NCBI RefSeq assembly: GCF_029223885.1
Contig: NZ_CP119410.1
Span: 207,880 to 271,879 of the forward strand
DNA length: 64,000 bases
Reading direction: 5' to 3'
Source: Pararhizobium gei
Lineage (GTDB): Bacteria; Pseudomonadota; Alphaproteobacteria; Rhizobiales; Rhizobiaceae
Below are positions 52,087 to 59,542 of the stretch, piece after piece. The notes under the pieces are model-generated. The model was not told where the DNA came from and searched no databases. It was given only the letters and a program-made list of their open reading frames with translations. Made by a program: the position numbers and the translations under genes. Position 1 is the first letter of the stretch, and every line of letters starts with the position of its first letter.

Positions 52087-52251
52087 GGAGTTAGTAACCG
52101 AGCATGCGCCGGCCCATAGACCTTTAGTTCCGAGGAACCTGGACATACGTCCACGGCTCCCCGACCATAGGTCGAGGAATTCGGCGCCCTAACGGCGGAC
52201 GCCAAACCGGCATGCGTCGGGTTACTAAGCCCGGAGGCAGCGCGTACTGCC
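52087..52251. other. Cluster of consecutive hairpins enclosed by a TTAGTAACC inverted repeat
   Basis: An outer stem, TTAGTAACC (52091-52099) with GGTTACTAA (52220-52228), is strengthened inside by GCCGG/CCGGC. It encloses three perfect hairpins: GTTCC-GA-GGAAC (52127-52138), TGGAC-ATAC-GTCCA (52140-52153) and CGACC-ATA-GGTCG (52162-52174). GGCAG/CTGCC follows at 52236-52251. No coding sequence explains it. It lies upstream of traM (leftward) and of the luxR gene (rightward). Confidence 0.6.
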
Positions 52252-52574
52252 TCACCAGCGCTTATAGCGACCTAACCTCATCCGCACCACCGCAGATTTG
52301 TTGGCGTCCGAGGTCGGCTCGCGGCCAGCGATTGAAGAAGGAGACTGCGTCGTTGTCGCTTTGGTGTCCAAAATGAAACGGGTGATCGTCCAATAGTCGA
52401 ACGAAATTAACCTCGGCATTGCAATGCCTCTCTTCGCCGGAAAGTTGCGTTTGAACCACGAAAGCAATCAGGCTACAGCACGATCCCTTGAAGTTCTGCA
52501 TCGCCGCCGAACTCGTTTGGCTGATCATTCGATCTCTGCGGCGGATTGTCAGGTCGCAGTGCTGGAAGCGGATA
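52252..52574. promoter_or_regulatory. Upstream region of the second luxR gene
   Basis: About 320 bp with no supported coding sequence. No tra-box palindrome is visible. GGAAG precedes the TTG start used for the luxR gene. An alternative TTG at 52488 would take up about 90 bases of this stretch. Confidence 0.35.
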
Positions 52575-53294
52575 TTGACACGATCTCTCGCCGATTTTTC
52601 CGACGTCAAAGAGCGCCTTGCAAAGACGGGCTCGGTGACCGAAGCGCTCCATTTCATACAGTCGGTCTATCGCGTCGATTTCATAACCTACCATCTCGCT
52701 TCGACGGTGATCGGTGATTTTGACGCCCCGTTCGTGCGCACGACCTACCCGGATGCGTGGGTATCCACCTATCTGTTGAAGGGCTATGTCACCATCGATC
52801 CTGTCGCGCGGGAGGGCTTTTTGCGCCAGCTGCCATTCGATTGGCGAGAACTCGAAGTCGCGCCCGAGATGCTGATGTTTCTGGAAGACGCAATACGCCA
52901 TGGGATCGGCCGTTTTGGTTTTTCCATCCCGATATCGGATAAAGCCGGCCGTCGCGCCATCCTCTCTTTGAATTCGAACGTCTCCGCCGAAGACTGGGAG
53001 GATCTGGTCAGTGCTCATCGGAGGGAATGGGTCGATCTCGCGTATCTCGTCCACCAGATGGCAGTGTTCGAGCTACATGGAGCGAGCGATCCGATCCCGG
53101 TCTTGAGTCCGCGGGAACGTGAGTGCCTCTACTGGAGCGCGCTCGGCAAGGATTACAACGATATCGCGCTTATTCTCGGCCTTTCCCATCACACGACCCG
53201 CAGCTACATCAAGTCGGCGAGGACAAAACTCGGTTGCGCTACGATCTCGGCGGCGGCCACTCTTGCCCTGAAGCTGCGCGTGATCACGATATGA
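52575..53294 (+). CDS. Second LuxR-family regulator (CinR/solo-like)
   Basis: This protein has about 239 residues. The signal-binding domain includes VYRVDFITYHLAST, YPDAWVSTYLLKGYVTIDPVAREGF and FDWREL. The C-terminal LuxR helix-turn-helix is VLSPRERECLYWSALGKDYNDIALILGLSHHTTRSYIKSARTKLGCATISAAATLALKL. It differs clearly from TraR and is closer to CinR-type proteins; a CinR-like regulator beside traI is known in Rhizobium plasmid p42a. The start is uncertain: TTG 52575 with GGAAG, or TTG 52488. It is transcribed toward luxI, which begins 117 bases after its stop. Confidence 0.85.
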   Translation: MTRSLADFSDVKERLAKTGSVTEALHFIQSVYRVDFITYHLASTVIGDFDAPFVRTTYPDAWVSTYLLKGYVTIDPVAREGFLRQLPFDWRELEVAPEMLMFLEDAIRHGIGRFGFSIPISDKAGRRAILSLNSNVSAEDWEDLVSAHRREWVDLAYLVHQMAVFELHGASDPIPVLSPRERECLYWSALGKDYNDIALILGLSHHTTRSYIKSARTKLGCATISAAATLALKLRVITI

Positions 53295-53322
53295 GCCGAT
53301 CGCACGCCAGCCTTTGACAATA

Positions 53323-53350
53323 CCCGCATATGGGTCTGACCATATGCGGG
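53323..53350. promoter_or_regulatory. Inverted repeat between luxR and luxI
   Basis: CCCGCATATGG and CCATATGCGGG are perfect 11-bp arms around a six-base spacer. TTGACA (a -35-like hexamer) lies just before at 53314-53319, so the dyad sits where a promoter core would be. It could be an operator for luxI or an intergenic hairpin without a T-run. Confidence 0.55.
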
Positions 53351-53411
53351 AATATCTGGCTCCTCCGCCAGGCGGCATCTTCCAGCCAGTATCAACAGCT
53401 GGAGACAAACC

Positions 53412-54074
53412 TTGTTCATTCTGGTTCAAGCGCATCAGTACACCCGTTATCAGGCTCTCATGGATCAGGCATTTCGCCTGCGCAAACGTGTGTTTCACGA
53501 TCAACTCGGTTGGGCCGTGACAATCGACGGTGATTGCGAGCGCGACGAGTATGATGCTCTGCGGCCAGCTTACCTGATGTGGTGCAATGATCGCGCGGAT
53601 CGCCTTTATGGAACGCTGCGGCTGATGCCAACCACCGGCCCAACGCTTCTCTACGACGTCTTCCATAACACGTTTGCGGGTGCAAACCTGATTGCACCTG
53701 GCATCTATGAGGGAACGAGAATGTGCCTCGATGAGGAAACACTTTCCGAGGATTTCCCGAGGCTGGAAACGGGTAAGGCTTTCGGCATGCTGCTGCTGGC
53801 GTTGTGCGAATGCGGATTGTCGCACGGTATCGAGACGCTGGTCTCAAACTACGAGCCGCACTTGGCGCGCGTCTATCGTCGGGCGGGGCTCGCCGTTGAA
53901 GAGGTTGGCCGCGCAGAAGGCTATGGTCGCTCTCCGGTTTGCTGCGGTGTTTTCGAAGTTTCAGAGGAGGTTCGCACGCGCATGCAGCAGGCGCTTGGCG
54001 TCGCGGCTCCCCTCTATGCAGGATATCGGCCGCGCAAAATTGCGGACAGCGAGACCGTGCGCATATCGGCCTGA
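53412..54074 (+). CDS. traI: LuxI-family acyl-homoserine-lactone synthase (TraI-like)
   Basis: This 220-residue enzyme makes an acyl-homoserine lactone from S-adenosylmethionine and acyl-ACP. The family's invariant residues are in LRKRVFHDQLGW (Arg, Phe, Trp), DCERDEYDALRP (two Asp), RLYGTLRLMP (Arg) and IYEGTRMCLDEE (Glu, Arg). The start is TTG after GGAG. In Ti plasmids traI is the first gene of the trb operon; here it lies beyond the far end, convergent with trbI and directly after a luxR gene. The acyl chain length is not predictable. Confidence 0.9.
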   Translation: MFILVQAHQYTRYQALMDQAFRLRKRVFHDQLGWAVTIDGDCERDEYDALRPAYLMWCNDRADRLYGTLRLMPTTGPTLLYDVFHNTFAGANLIAPGIYEGTRMCLDEETLSEDFPRLETGKAFGMLLLALCECGLSHGIETLVSNYEPHLARVYRRAGLAVEEVGRAEGYGRSPVCCGVFEVSEEVRTRMQQALGVAAPLYAGYRPRKIADSETVRISA

Positions 54075-54092
54075 TCCAGGAGTTGGCCAAAA

Positions 54093-54123
54093 GGCGGTTG
54101 CGACAACGTCTGCCTCAACCGCC
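54093..54123. terminator. Bidirectional hairpin between luxI and trbI
   Basis: GGCGGTTG and CAACCGCC are perfect 8-bp arms with a 15-base loop. The right arm overlaps the last codons and stop of trbI. No T-tract. It separates the convergent luxI and trb transcripts. Confidence 0.55.
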
Positions 54124-55395
54124 ATAATTTCCGGGAAAGACAATATCTTGGTCGACGAGAACGTTGAACTTGTAGCCCGGCCGGATTTGGATGGTGGGCT
54201 GAACATTCAAGTTCTTGGAAATCGTCTGCTCCGCGACGCGGCCGAAGGTCTCCGCAAAGTTCCGGCGTGCCGCGTCAGAGGCTGTATCCTGTGTGGCGAG
54301 GGTGGAACTCTCCGGAACCGCCATATCGATGCCAGTACCAATCAGTGCAACAAGCGCCGCCGAACCGAAGGTGCGGAAATAGTGATTATTGACCTTGTCA
54401 GAGAACCCGCCATAGCCCTGCGAGTCCGTTCCAGCCATGCCGCCGATCTGCAGTGTCGAGCCATTCGGGAAGATGACATCCGTCCAGACGACCAGAACGC
54501 GGCTTTGGCCAAACGAGACCTTGCTGTCATAGCGTCCGAGTAATTTGGTACCTTGCGGAATGAGAAGAAAATGCCCCGTGGCGCTGTCGTAGATGTGCTG
54601 GCTCACCTGCGCGGTAATCCGGCCCGGCAAATCGGAGATGATACCGGTGATCATCGTCGCAGGGATGACGGAGCCGCGTTTCAGTTCATAGCGTGACTGC
54701 TGAGGTACAACCTGGTTCGGCAGGTAGCCGAGATCCTTGATGTCGGCGTTGAAGAAATCTTCCTTCGAAGTCTGCCCGTTCGGATCGGCATTCTGGCCCA
54801 TGGCCGCCGCATAGAGATCGGAGGCACCGTTATTGGTGGCCGGCTGCCGGTCTGTTGTCCTGGTGTCGTTGGAGATATTTCCCAGCTCCGAGATTTTGAG
54901 CTTCAGCGGCGAGTCAAAGGCAGTGGCACGCGCCTGAAGGCTGGCCATCCGCTGTCGCTGCTGTTCACGCAGGACTTGTTCGCGCTGCTCGCGGCGAAGT
55001 CGGGCCAACCATTCTTCTTCCGACTCCATTTGCGGTCGGCGCTCTTCCCGTGCCTGCTGCTTTATCTGCTCTTCTTCAATCGGCTTGGCTTCCACCTTTG
55101 TCTGGGTTGTGGGCGTGGGCTGGAATACGGACTGCTCTTCGCGATCCCCGATGATGCCGTCTTTCACCCCGCGCTTCATCTGATCAGCGAAGGTCGAGGC
55201 CGGGACGTTCGAGCCTGCTTCATCCGGAATTCTGTCGCCGAACCGCAGTCCCCTGGATGAGATGCCGTAGACAAGGACACAGGCGACGACGACTGCGATA
55301 CCGATGCCAAAGAACACCGGCAGGCGATTGAGCCGTTTCATGCCCTTTTCCTGCGAGGCGCTGCTCGGATTGCCGAGCTGGAGCGACTGGACCAT
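54115..55395 (-). CDS. trbI: TrbI (VirB10-like) outer-to-inner membrane scaffold
   Basis: The 426 residues have one N-terminal membrane segment (VFFGIGIAVVVACVLVYGI), a Gln/Glu/Arg-rich periplasmic stretch (EEWLARLRREQREQVLREQQRQRM) and the VirB10 C-terminal beta domain (YELKRGSVIPATMITGIISDLPG, FLLIPQGTKLLGRYDSKVSFGQSRVLVVWTDVIFPNG). It spans the envelope in the core complex with TrbG and TrbH. It is the last gene of the operon. Length is usual for TrbI. Confidence 0.93.
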   Translation of the reverse strand: MVQSLQLGNPSSASQEKGMKRLNRLPVFFGIGIAVVVACVLVYGISSRGLRFGDRIPDEAGSNVPASTFADQMKRGVKDGIIGDREEQSVFQPTPTTQTKVEAKPIEEEQIKQQAREERRPQMESEEEWLARLRREQREQVLREQQRQRMASLQARATAFDSPLKLKISELGNISNDTRTTDRQPATNNGASDLYAAAMGQNADPNGQTSKEDFFNADIKDLGYLPNQVVPQQSRYELKRGSVIPATMITGIISDLPGRITAQVSQHIYDSATGHFLLIPQGTKLLGRYDSKVSFGQSRVLVVWTDVIFPNGSTLQIGGMAGTDSQGYGGFSDKVNNHYFRTFGSAALVALIGTGIDMAVPESSTLATQDTASDAARRNFAETFGRVAEQTISKNLNVQPTIQIRPGYKFNVLVDQDIVFPGNYGG

Positions 55396-55407
55396 ATCTG
55401 TCTCTCC

Positions 55408-55851
55408 TCAGTTTCGCTTCATTAATGAAAGCGGGCTCGCCGGCGTGGCGCCACCAGATGACACCGAATAGGCCCGCCCAAGCTCGAGTGTCTCGCTGGA
55501 AAGCCTCACGAGTACCTGTCCGTCAACGTCGATCAACGAATATGCCAGCTCGATCGGTTTGGCGGTGTTCTTCACGGAGCGTGCCTTATCATCCGTCACG
55601 ACAGTGAAACCCCACCCTTTTAACGCGGCCTCGAGCGCGGTCGCGAAATCCGAAGTGTCGTTGTGAAGCCTGATCGGCGCGGCGGTTGACCCTGCCTGCT
55701 CGGCGTAACGTCCAGCCATGTCGCCGGCGATCGCGCTTGCCACGGGACCTGTTACCGTCGAGGGCGCGGCGCTCGTCGTGAGCGCGTCTGTTCCGGTCTG
55801 GCAACCAGAGAGAAGAACGGCAGCAACAATAGGAAAATGGCAAAGGCGCAT
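55408..55851 (-). CDS. trbH: TrbH lipoprotein (VirB7-like role)
   Basis: The 147 residues begin with a lipoprotein signal ending in VLLSGCQTG, giving Cys near residue 17 as the likely lipidated residue. The rest is a periplasmic alpha-beta domain. It supports TrbG and TrbI in the outer-membrane part of the channel. It starts three bases after the trbG stop. Confidence 0.87.
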   Translation of the reverse strand: MRLCHFPIVAAVLLSGCQTGTDALTTSAAPSTVTGPVASAIAGDMAGRYAEQAGSTAAPIRLHNDTSDFATALEAALKGWGFTVVTDDKARSVKNTAKPIELAYSLIDVDGQVLVRLSSETLELGRAYSVSSGGATPASPLSLMKRN

Positions 55852-55854
55852 CGA

Positions 55855-56685
55855 TCAGCCTCCCCGCCGGATGGTGATTTTCTGCTGACGCCAGCCGACG
55901 CCCGAAACAAGGACAGCCTTGTCGATATTGTAATCGACGATCATCATGTCGTTCTTCATCCGGTAGTTTACGATCCGGTTTTGCCCGCCAGAAACTACGA
56001 AGAGGACCGGCGCATCCTGACCGGAGAGCGTTCGCGGAAACTGTATGTAGGTCTTCTGCCCATCCGAATAGACGCGCTTCGGCTTCCAGGGCGCGCTGCC
56101 GCTCAGCGAATAGGCGAAGGCAAGTTGCTCTGGCGGTACGCCGCCGTCGGAATTGGTCATCGTCTGAATTCGAGCGTTGATGTCGGACAATCTCGTCGCG
56201 GCCTCTTCCGGATACTCGAAGCCGACCCGGGCCATATACTGGTTTGGATGCGATTTGAGCTGAATATGATAGGTGCGCCTCGACGTCGTCACCACCATCG
56301 ACGTCACCAGACCCGCTTCAGACGGTTTGACGATCAGGTGAATTGCCTGGCCCCCTGCAGCACCGGATGTGGCCGGCTCGACCTTCCAGCGCACCGTGTC
56401 CCCAACAAGCACGTCGCGGACAATCTCCCCACCCTGAAGCTCGATGTCGCAGACCTGTAAAGGTGAGCAAACGACAGAGGGCTGCGTCTCACCGAACAGA
56501 AAGATGACTTTTCCGTCGGCACCAGTTGTTACCAGTCCCCGCTGCCCACGCCATTTGTTGGAGAGGGTGGTTCCTTTCGCCTCATTCGTCGTCAGGCTCT
56601 GGGCAAAGCCCGATGTCGTCGCCGTGATCAAAAGCGCAAGTGCGGTCATGCAGCAAAGCGCTGCCCGATTTAACCTTGTATTCAT
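55855..56685 (-). CDS. trbG: TrbG (VirB9-like) outer-membrane channel subunit
   Basis: The 276 residues have an N-terminal signal sequence ([20 protein letters not shown]) and a VirB9/CagX pattern: [38 protein letters not shown], then TIQFPRTL-like [21 protein letters not shown] and the end [18 protein letters not shown]. It forms the outer-membrane ring with TrbH and TrbI. The order trbF-trbG-trbH-trbI is the usual one. Confidence 0.93.
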   Translation of the reverse strand: MNTRLNRAALCCMTALALLITATTSGFAQSLTTNEAKGTTLSNKWRGQRGLVTTGADGKVIFLFGETQPSVVCSPLQVCDIELQGGEIVRDVLVGDTVRWKVEPATSGAAGGQAIHLIVKPSEAGLVTSMVVTTSRRTYHIQLKSHPNQYMARVGFEYPEEAATRLSDINARIQTMTNSDGGVPPEQLAFAYSLSGSAPWKPKRVYSDGQKTYIQFPRTLSGQDAPVLFVVSGGQNRIVNYRMKNDMMIVDYNIDKAVLVSGVGWRQQKITIRRGG

Positions 56686-56700
56686 TGAAGTCCCCTGCCC

Positions 56701-57363
56701 TTACAGTTGCGCGGTCCAGTCGAAGTCCTTGACATAGAGGCCGATGGGATTGAGCCGGATGGTCGCCTCGTCCTGGGGCGGGGTGATCGCCACCGTGGCT
56801 ATGCCGCGAAATCGGCGTGTCGCGATTTCCTTGCCTTTGCGGTCCCGTTCGTACTCAGTCCAGTCGATCTGATAGGTCTGGTTCGACAGCGCGACGATGT
56901 TGTTCACCTCGATGGCGACGGTCGCATTCACGGCCTTTTCGAATGGCGAGTTGCCACGGAACCAGGCATTAATCTTCTGGGTCGATGGATCGCTTGTCCT
57001 GAGAAGCGCATAGGTCCTGTCGATGTATTGTTTCTGGACGACGGCATCCGGCGTGATCGAGCGGAAACTGGTGATAAAGCCGCCGAGCGTTGCCCGGATG
57101 ACCCGGGCGTCGGCATATTCGATCTGCTGCGGAAATCCTGCCGAGACGGTGTTTCCGAGCTTGTCGACCTCGACGATGTACGGCACGAGTTTGACCTGCG
57201 TGCTCAGATACAGCGAGTAACTGAGACCGATCACCGCCATGCCGAGGCTCAAGATGCCGACCGTCCGCCATGCCGAGGCCGCCCTCACGTAAGAGCCGTA
57301 TCGTTCCGACCATTCCTGCCTTGCGGCAAGATACGGGTTCTCCGGGGCGCGTTGCGCTGCCAT
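56701..57363 (-). CDS. trbF: TrbF (VirB8-like) inner-membrane scaffold
   Basis: The 220 residues have a cytoplasmic N-terminus ([25 protein letters not shown]), one membrane helix ([19 protein letters not shown]) and a VirB8-like periplasmic domain ([19 protein letters not shown] ... [30 protein letters not shown]). It nucleates assembly of the channel. It lies between trbL and trbG with a 15-base gap. Confidence 0.93.
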   Translation of the reverse strand: MAAQRAPENPYLAARQEWSERYGSYVRAASAWRTVGILSLGMAVIGLSYSLYLSTQVKLVPYIVEVDKLGNTVSAGFPQQIEYADARVIRATLGGFITSFRSITPDAVVQKQYIDRTYALLRTSDPSTQKINAWFRGNSPFEKAVNATVAIEVNNIVALSNQTYQIDWTEYERDRKGKEIATRRFRGIATVAITPPQDEATIRLNPIGLYVKDFDWTAQL

Positions 57364-57384
57364 ATTATTTTCCCTGTCTTGAAT

Positions 57385-58566
57385 TTACGATTTATCCTGC
57401 CGCTCCGGCGGCTGACCGGGTGAGGCTCCCTTGCCGCGAGCCTGGTCGAGCTTCGCGTTCGCTAGGCCAAGGATGGAGCCGGCATAGGCACCGGGCGACC
57501 CGATCGCCTTCTCCTTGGCTGCGGATCCTGCGGCCTGCCCGGCCGAGCCAAGGCCTGCACCCACTCCGCGAATAGCCGCTCCTCCAAAGGATGATCCGGC
57601 GGCCCGCGCCGCTTGACCTGCTGCAAATCCTGCTCCGGCCGCACCTGCGGCCAGGAAGGCTCCGCCAGTCGCGAAAGACGCCGCCTGCCCACCGTGCTGA
57701 ATGGCTTCCATCCCGCCGGAAACCGACGCCCCCTGAACGACGCCCTGCATGATGTTTGGAACATACATCGCGATGATAAACACAACGACCGAGATGCCGG
57801 CGATCGCAAGTGTCGTGATGAACTGGTCGGTCTCGGCGGTTGGGGCCTGAGCAAGTCCCAAGAGGACACCGGAGCCGATTTTAGCGATCATGACCAACGC
57901 CATGAGCTTCATGCCAACGCCGAAAGCATAAACGAGATATCGGACAGCAAAGTCCTTGGTGAACGAGGATCCACCGAGGCCGAGCATAATCATTCCCGCG
58001 AGTAGGCCGACATACATCTCGACCATCACAGCCACGAAAATCGCTGCCACCAGCGAGAAGCAGATTACAACAATACCCATGGCGAGAACGGCTGCGATCG
58101 CAAGGGCATTATCCTCGAAGACACCGAACTTGGCCTGTTCCGACATCTGCGAAGCGACACGGATACCCGCATCGAACACCTCCGCAGGCGAAGCTGACCC
58201 GCTGCCGGCCCCGATCTGATAGAGACTATCGACAACAGCTTTGGCAAACGCCGGTCCCTGGGTCAAAACAAAGGCAAAAAAGCCGATGAACATGATCCTC
58301 CGCACAAGCTCAGCGAACCAGCTGTCGAGGGATGCCGACTGAATGGCGAGCCACACCGCGGCAATCCCTACCTCTATTCCGGCGAGGATCCAGAACAGAG
58401 ACCTTGCCGCATCCATGATGGTTGTTTCCCAACCCTTGGCAGCGGAAGAAACCTGATTTTCAAGCTCTGTGAGGACTTGGCCCTGCTGTGCAAACGCAGG
58501 GCCGGCCAGCATAAGGCAGGCAAGTCCGGTTGCGAAAAAGATCAACTCGATCCGTGCCCTCACCAT
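57385..58566 (-). CDS. trbL: TrbL (VirB6-like) polytopic membrane protein
   Basis: The 393 residues have a signal-like start, five or six hydrophobic segments in the first 270 residues and a long Ala/Gly-rich tail (AAGAAGAGFAAGQAARAAGSSFGG). This layout is typical of TrbL/VirB6, which lines the inner-membrane pore. Its ATG overlaps the trbK stop (ATGGTGA). Confidence 0.92.
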   Translation of the reverse strand: MVRARIELIFFATGLACLMLAGPAFAQQGQVLTELENQVSSAAKGWETTIMDAARSLFWILAGIEVGIAAVWLAIQSASLDSWFAELVRRIMFIGFFAFVLTQGPAFAKAVVDSLYQIGAGSGSASPAEVFDAGIRVASQMSEQAKFGVFEDNALAIAAVLAMGIVVICFSLVAAIFVAVMVEMYVGLLAGMIMLGLGGSSFTKDFAVRYLVYAFGVGMKLMALVMIAKIGSGVLLGLAQAPTAETDQFITTLAIAGISVVVFIIAMYVPNIMQGVVQGASVSGGMEAIQHGGQAASFATGGAFLAAGAAGAGFAAGQAARAAGSSFGGAAIRGVGAGLGSAGQAAGSAAKEKAIGSPGAYAGSILGLANAKLDQARGKGASPGQPPERQDKS

Positions 58567-58742
58567 CTTGGACGCATTTCCTGGCCCTTTTCGATCGGGG
58601 GCAGGTCCTTTTTCACACCGAAAAACTTCTCACTCATTTTGGATGCGGACCGATCGTCGGATTTCATGATGAACACCGTTGCTGCGGACACCGAAGCCGC
58701 CGCGACCAAAAGCGCGCTAGCAATGACAACTGCGCGGCTCAC
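58560..58742 (-). CDS. trbK: TrbK, putative entry-exclusion protein
   Basis: This predicted 60-residue protein starts at GTG within the trbJ stop (GTGA), with one hydrophobic segment (VVIASALLVAAASVSAATVFIM) and a conserved-looking tail (SEKFFGVKKDLPPIEKGQEMRPRW). TrbK prevents entry of a second copy of the same plasmid. No Cys is present, so it is not a lipoprotein like RP4 TrbK. The tail is strikingly similar to the C-terminus of TrbJ just upstream. Confidence 0.82.
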   Translation of the reverse strand: MSRAVVIASALLVAAASVSAATVFIMKSDDRSASKMSEKFFGVKKDLPPIEKGQEMRPRW

Positions 58743-59542
58743 CAGCGTGGCTCCATCTTCTGACCTTCGGGGACGGCACTGGTATCGGCGTTGAAGAACT
58801 TTTCTCGCCGAGCTTGTGCCAGATCCTTGTCGGTCTGCTCGCTTTGCAGCCACGTCCCCATCATCGTCATCTGCTGGGAGACGAGACCACGCAGCTTCTG
58901 CATTTGCGCAACCTGCTGCGCCGCAATTTCGTGGCCGACCTGGAGAGCTTTCATTTGGCCATCGGCCGATTCCGACATGTTTCGGAGGGAGCCCATCGTA
59001 TCCTCCTCGCTGTCGAACTGGTCAGCCGTCAGGCTTGCAGCCTTGAGCGTGCTGGCGATGGTGTCGCGGTTGGTATCTGACCAACGGGCATAGTTCGAGG
59101 ATAGGTCCGTCCCGTCGGCGGCGGCAGTCTGAAGATCAGCATAGGATTGAAAGCGCTGTTTCAGCACATCATCTGCGCTCCCCATCGAGAAAGAGATGCT
59201 CTGTCCTTGATCGACGATACTGCGGAGCTGATTGAGGTCGCTCTCCACCTGCCCCCAGATATGATCGGGCAGCTGCGCCGTGTTTTGCAGCATGTTTTCG
59301 TAGATGTTCAGCTGGTTTTGGATCTGCTCGGCCAACTGACTGATCTGTGTCAGCTGATTGTCGACTTGCAGGCCGGAGCTTTTAAGAAGGTCGACGAGCT
59401 GTGCATTGTTGGCAAGCTGTGTCCACTCGGTTGCAGCGCCCGTCGCTGAGCCAGCAAATGCCGGTGTGGAAGCGCCGGTTACAAATGCTGCAATGACAAC
59501 GGTCGCGGATTTTCTTCTGAGCGATAGGATATGGTCAAGCAT
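58739..59542 (-). CDS. trbJ: TrbJ (VirB5-like) pilus-associated protein
   Basis: The 267 residues have a signal peptide (KSATVVIAAFVTGASTPAFAG), a helix-rich body (LKSSGLQVDNQLTQISQLAEQIQNQLNIYENMLQNTAQ) and a C-terminal tail REKFFNADTSAVPEGQKMEPRW. VirB5-type proteins sit at the pilus tip and help contact recipients. The start MLDHILSLRR overlaps the trbE end; MKEGSIAM seven codons earlier is possible. Confidence 0.9.
   Translation of the reverse strand: MLDHILSLRRKSATVVIAAFVTGASTPAFAGSATGAATEWTQLANNAQLVDLLKSSGLQVDNQLTQISQLAEQIQNQLNIYENMLQNTAQLPDHIWGQVESDLNQLRSIVDQGQSISFSMGSADDVLKQRFQSYADLQTAAADGTDLSSNYARWSDTNRDTIASTLKAASLTADQFDSEEDTMGSLRNMSESADGQMKALQVGHEIAAQQVAQMQKLRGLVSQQMTMMGTWLQSEQTDKDLAQARREKFFNADTSAVPEGQKMEPRW

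Noticed and set aside
53323..53350. Dyad between luxR and luxI as a tra box
   Set aside because: The arms CCCGCATATGG do not resemble GTGCAGATCTGCAC or TACAAATTTGTA, and the spacer is six bases.
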